From Cohnella sp. AR92 (GTDB taxonomy: Bacteria > Bacillota > Bacilli > Paenibacillales > Paenibacillaceae): 64,000 nt of DNA. The notes under the pieces were generated by a model, which searched no databases, had not been told where the DNA came from, and worked only from the letters and a program-made list of their open reading frames with translations. The DNA is taken from contig NZ_RZJR01000001.1 of assembly GCF_003990975.1 (NCBI RefSeq), positions 62,001-126,000 on the forward strand. Direction: 5' to 3'. Below, piece by piece: positions 61,259-64,000 of this stretch; the stretch's first letter is position 1, and each line of letters begins with the position of its first letter. Both the position numbers and the translations under genes were made by a program.

Positions 61259-61822
61259 ATGAATGACAAAGAGTTACTTATGTGGCTTGAAAAAGCAACG
61301 TCGGGCGATGAGTCGGCGTTTCAGCTTGTCTATCAGGCGACGCATCAAGACATCTATCGGACGGTTGCTTTTCTCGTCTTCAACAAACAGGACATTGAGG
61401 ATATCGTGAACGAAGTTTACGTGGGCATGTGGCGGTCGTTTCACGCGTACGATCCGAACCGGCCGTTCCGGTATTGGTTGCACGGGATCACTGTTCGTCA
61501 GGTCCAGGATTGGAAACGAAAGGCCTGGCGGCGAATTCGCCTCTTTGAACGAAACCGCCAGATGACTTGCGAACAGTACGAGTGGACGGACAAAGCTGTC
61601 CTGCAGTCCGAAATGCAGCATGAACTGTCCAGTCATGTCCTCAAGCTGTCGTACAAACTACGTGTGGTTGTCATCCTGCGCTATTTTCACGACTATGCTC
61701 TGGAAGAAATCGCAGACCTGCTGCAGATCCCCGTTGGCACCGTAAAATCCAGGAATCATCTGGCATTGAAGCAACTTCGGAAACGTTTCGAGATGATGGG
61801 AGGAGACGCGTATGTCCATTGA
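61259..61822 (+). CDS. ECF-type RNA polymerase sigma factor
   Basis: 187 residues. Region 2 VYQATHQDIYRTVAFLVFNK with DIEDIVNEVYVGMWRSF (about 22-59); region 4 LKLSYKLRVVVILRYFHDYA then LEEIADLLQIPVGTVKSRNH (about 126-166). Group IV sigma factor for an envelope or stress regulon. AGGGAGG eight bases before ATG. Its 3' end overlaps the anti-sigma gene by 11 bases. Confidence 0.9.
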   Translation: MNDKELLMWLEKATSGDESAFQLVYQATHQDIYRTVAFLVFNKQDIEDIVNEVYVGMWRSFHAYDPNRPFRYWLHGITVRQVQDWKRKAWRRIRLFERNRQMTCEQYEWTDKAVLQSEMQHELSSHVLKLSYKLRVVVILRYFHDYALEEIADLLQIPVGTVKSRNHLALKQLRKRFEMMGGDAYVH

Positions 61823-62315
61823 TAAGGAACTGCGTGAAGAGCTGCGCCAGGCGGCAGATTCGATGCACTGCCCACCCGATTTATATGGACGCGTCCGACA
61901 GTCCTATCAACACTATTTAAACGAAAAGAGAGGTAGAGCTCCTATGAAAAAACGCATGATTGCAGGCATTGTTGCAGTAGCCATCCTGATTCCGTCAACC
62001 GTATTCGCAGCTTCCTATCTGGCCGACGATATTTTCGGTTCCTCCGCGACCATTGAACAGCATGGCGGTACACAGGAAGATTATCAAGAGATTGATGGAA
62101 TGCTTCAGGCAGCAAAAGGCAAGCTCACGGAAGACGAATTCAAGGAATATTCGGAGCTGACGAAGCAGTTGATGCAATTAAAGCTGAAGATCACCGATGA
62201 AAATGGAGTTGCGCATGAGGAGGAGTTGTCCAAAGAAGAGCAACAGCAGTTTGAACAGATCGCTTCCAAGCTAGCTCCGTATTTCGAGAAGATAAACGGA
62301 GCCGCCAAACCGTAA
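61812..62315 (+). CDS. Membrane-anchored anti-sigma factor-like protein
   Basis: 167 residues. The cytoplasmic N-terminal part (about 1-45) has ELREELRQAADSMHCPPDLY, followed by one membrane helix (RMIAGIVAVAILIPSTVFAA, about 48-67) and an extracytoplasmic helical, Glu/Lys-rich domain ending KLAPYFEKINGAAKP. The layout and the 11-base overlap with the sigma gene indicate its cognate anti-sigma factor; no zinc-binding HxxxCxxC motif is seen. Confidence 0.78.
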   Translation: MSIDKELREELRQAADSMHCPPDLYGRVRQSYQHYLNEKRGRAPMKKRMIAGIVAVAILIPSTVFAASYLADDIFGSSATIEQHGGTQEDYQEIDGMLQAAKGKLTEDEFKEYSELTKQLMQLKLKITDENGVAHEEELSKEEQQQFEQIASKLAPYFEKINGAAKP

Positions 62316-62348
62316 GATAACGAATTGGCCAAGGAATTCAAACTTATC

Positions 62349-62374
62349 AAGGCACCCTAAATGGGTGCCTTTTG
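62349..62374 (+). terminator. Terminator of the sigma/anti-sigma operon
   Basis: AAGGCACCC-taaat-GGGTGCCTTTTGATTTCGC; the TTTCGC tail again resembles the cassette ends. Confidence 0.8.
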
Positions 62375-62381
62375 ATTTCGC

Positions 62382-62414
62382 AAAAAAGATCCAATCACCG
62401 AAGTGACTGGATCT
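62382..62414 (-). terminator. Terminator of the beta-helix gene
   Basis: Minus strand AGATCCAGTCAC-ttcg-GTGATTGGATCT (one G-T pair) followed by TTTTTTG. Confidence 0.85.
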
Positions 62415-62431
62415 GGATCAACAATAATAAA

Positions 62432-64000
62432 CTAAAATTCAAAATCGATGGTAGCATTGTTGGTCCATTCAAACGGACCAGGTGAGACATCTGCATCGGG
62501 TCTCTTATTCCCGAAGAAGTCGGAGTCGAAACGATATGGAGTGCCGTCCGGTTCCTCATACTTCATATCGGCGTGATAAGTCTTGCCAAGCAGGTCGGTG
62601 GTCACCAACGTTGCAGAGGCTCCCCGAAGCAATTCGGGCTCTTTGACCTGAATGTGCACCCTGCCTTGCGCAGGATTAATCTCGACTTTTATACCCTTCT
62701 GCGCATAGATCTTCGCATGGGGTTCATGACTGCTTGGAACCGCATGGTTAAGATATAAATTTCCGCCCATCGCCACCGGAAGAACCGCATTTCCAATAAA
62801 GAAATCCTTTGCGGCTTCGCCAAGCTCAATAAGCTCCTCCGGGGTGTATTCCCACCATTTCTTATCTTTTACATCGGGATGTTTGTCGTAGCCCCCCAGT
62901 CCCACGGCATGCAGATAGCAAATGGAATTGTCCGGAACGCCGTCCATGACCGTCTTCCCGTCTTCTCCAACTTCATCTCTTGGCTTAAGCGGAAGATGCT
63001 CGAAAAAGGTTATTGGAACAGGTTCCTTATTCGCGTCGTTATCCCCCAAAAAGATATTGTTGTAGTACCTGTCATCGCCCCCGGTGATGTTGGAGTACCC
63101 TGCCATTGCCGTCTCGTGAGGGAAGTGATACGGCGTAGTACGGGTAATCTCGGAACGAACGACAAATCTGCCTGCAAACAAGTTATGGGCAAATGCCCCG
63201 CCCTGTGCCATATTTCTGAAATTCATCGGAGAGAGAAACAGATTATGATCGACCATATACGGACCATGGCAAACCTCAACGAAGAGGTCTTCGGAAAGGT
63301 TGTCAAAAAATACATTGCGGCTGATGCGCGTGCCCTGTGCCTGCCAGTCAAGCCAAAGCGCACGGTAACAGCTGTAGATTCTGTTTTCGCTAATTTGAGT
63401 ATCCAGGGAAGCATGCAGTTTAATGCCCGCTACTTCGGCACCGTGCCTGAGCCGTTTGTGGTGAATATTGTAAATGTGGTTCTGATAAATGCGGCTGAAG
63501 GCTCCCCCCATATGCCCCACAATACCGGCCTGTTCGCAATCGTGAATCACATTGCCTCGAACGATGTGACTGCCGACTCTATCCTTATGCCAGCCGGAGC
63601 GTAATGCTCGTAAAATAACCTCCTGCTCGCGTTGAGTTCCGCCTTTCATATGCTTCCCCGAAGACTTGGTGTGGCCTGTACCGATCTCCGTACCGAGGCT
63701 GATGCCAACGCATTTGGATTCACTGATTATATTGTTTTCTATAATCCAACCCTTGCTCCAGTGAGGTCCGATCAAACCTTCCTGGTAGTCGGTAGGCGGC
63801 GCCCATTGAGGAGAGGCTTGACGAAGGGTGAATCCGCTTACAGTTATATAGTTAAGTCCTGGTTTCTCAGGCCAGAAGCAATAAGGACGGACATTAATCT
63901 CGACATTTTCCTTACGAGGATCTTTCCCGCCGAAATGGGCCCAAATTTTTGTTGTTGCAACGCCAACTTCGGCATGCCATTTGAGCAGCGAGTCCTCGGG
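62432..64000 (-). CDS. Right-handed parallel beta-helix protein, GH120-like, 5' end outside window
   Basis: At least 522 residues; the frame is open to the window edge and no start is seen. NVINPY-type turns of a parallel beta-helix recur: WIIENNIISESKCVGISLG, HIVRGNVIHDCEQAGIVGHM, QISENRIYSCYRALWLDW, ISRNVFFDNLSEDLFVEV. The segment GLIGPHWSKGWIIENN and the WPEKPGLNYITV region resemble GH120 beta-xylosidases, from memory of the family; a general glycosidase or lyase is the safe reading. No signal peptide can be judged. This is probably carbohydrate-use chromosome and not part of the cassette array. Confidence 0.75.
   Translation of the reverse strand, partial: PEDSLLKWHAEVGVATTKIWAHFGGKDPRKENVEINVRPYCFWPEKPGLNYITVSGFTLRQASPQWAPPTDYQEGLIGPHWSKGWIIENNIISESKCVGISLGTEIGTGHTKSSGKHMKGGTQREQEVILRALRSGWHKDRVGSHIVRGNVIHDCEQAGIVGHMGGAFSRIYQNHIYNIHHKRLRHGAEVAGIKLHASLDTQISENRIYSCYRALWLDWQAQGTRISRNVFFDNLSEDLFVEVCHGPYMVDHNLFLSPMNFRNMAQGGAFAHNLFAGRFVVRSEITRTTPYHFPHETAMAGYSNITGGDDRYYNNIFLGDNDANKEPVPITFFEHLPLKPRDEVGEDGKTVMDGVPDNSICYLHAVGLGGYDKHPDVKDKKWWEYTPEELIELGEAAKDFFIGNAVLPVAMGGNLYLNHAVPSSHEPHAKIYAQKGIKVEINPAQGRVHIQVKEPELLRGASATLVTTDLLGKTYHADMKYEEPDGTPYRFDSDFFGNKRPDADVSPGPFEWTNNATIDFEF

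Overview
The window looks like chromosome from a GC-rich Gram-positive spore-former of the Paenibacillaceae (Paenibacillus/Cohnella type). This rests on strong AGGAGG-type ribosome sites, class II fructose-bisphosphate aldolase, RlmH, YwbE, a copper-amine-oxidase-N 'stalk' protein, many MarR/TetR/LysR/AraC regulators and GC-rich housekeeping genes. This is inference from gene content; there is no rRNA in the window.

Positions 1-30295 are ordinary chromosome: an EmrA/EmrB-like drug pump with a divergent flavodoxin, a DEAD-box RNA helicase with a glycine-rich tail, pirin, topoisomerase III, a GPH-type sugar symporter overlapping a ChbG/YdjC deacetylase, a GAF-GAF-PAS-GGDEF-EAL protein abutting a ThDP enzyme, threonine synthase, fructose-bisphosphate aldolase, histidyl-tRNA synthetase, a transglutaminase-type lipoprotein, an AraC regulator with a divergent DUF4386 protein, and rlmH. 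hisS is preceded by a complete apparent leader-peptide attenuator: promoter, 16-codon ORF with His-Tyr-His-Tyr, alternative stems and a 13-bp terminator.

The 3' end of rlmH is the left edge of a large, AT-richer, composite island. A 16-bp direct repeat (GAACCGTATCATAAGT) covers the last codons of rlmH and recurs, exactly or with changes, at 47123, 53110, 53339, 54818, 55840 and 56357, with a decayed half-site near 61146. Each copy is the core of a roughly 50-bp imperfect dyad with two 24-bp half-sites around a central GA, as expected for a large serine recombinase. The arrangement resembles staphylococcal SCC elements, which also use rlmH. The first unit (30.3-47.1 kb) carries a large serine recombinase broken by a one-base frameshift, its XRE regulator, a Rep-like protein, a RadC-like protein, structured RNA candidates and a six-gene defence operon: GHKL/MORC-type ATPase, Z1 helicase, PD-(D/E)XK nuclease, AIPR protein, Dcm-type methylase and Vsr nuclease.

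The following units are small cassettes, most with a regulator and one or two effector genes: MarR/beta-lactamase-like/CPBP protease plus TetR/MMPL transporter; a unit of about 0.2 kb with no gene; ArsR/SDR; cupin/HxlR; a fragment duplicated from the MMPL gene; then LysR/monooxygenase/epoxide hydrolase and EamA/LysR. Many units end in an intrinsic terminator just before the recombination site. An ECF sigma/anti-sigma pair and the 3' part of a parallel beta-helix glycosidase-like gene close the window; the right border of the island is not certain.
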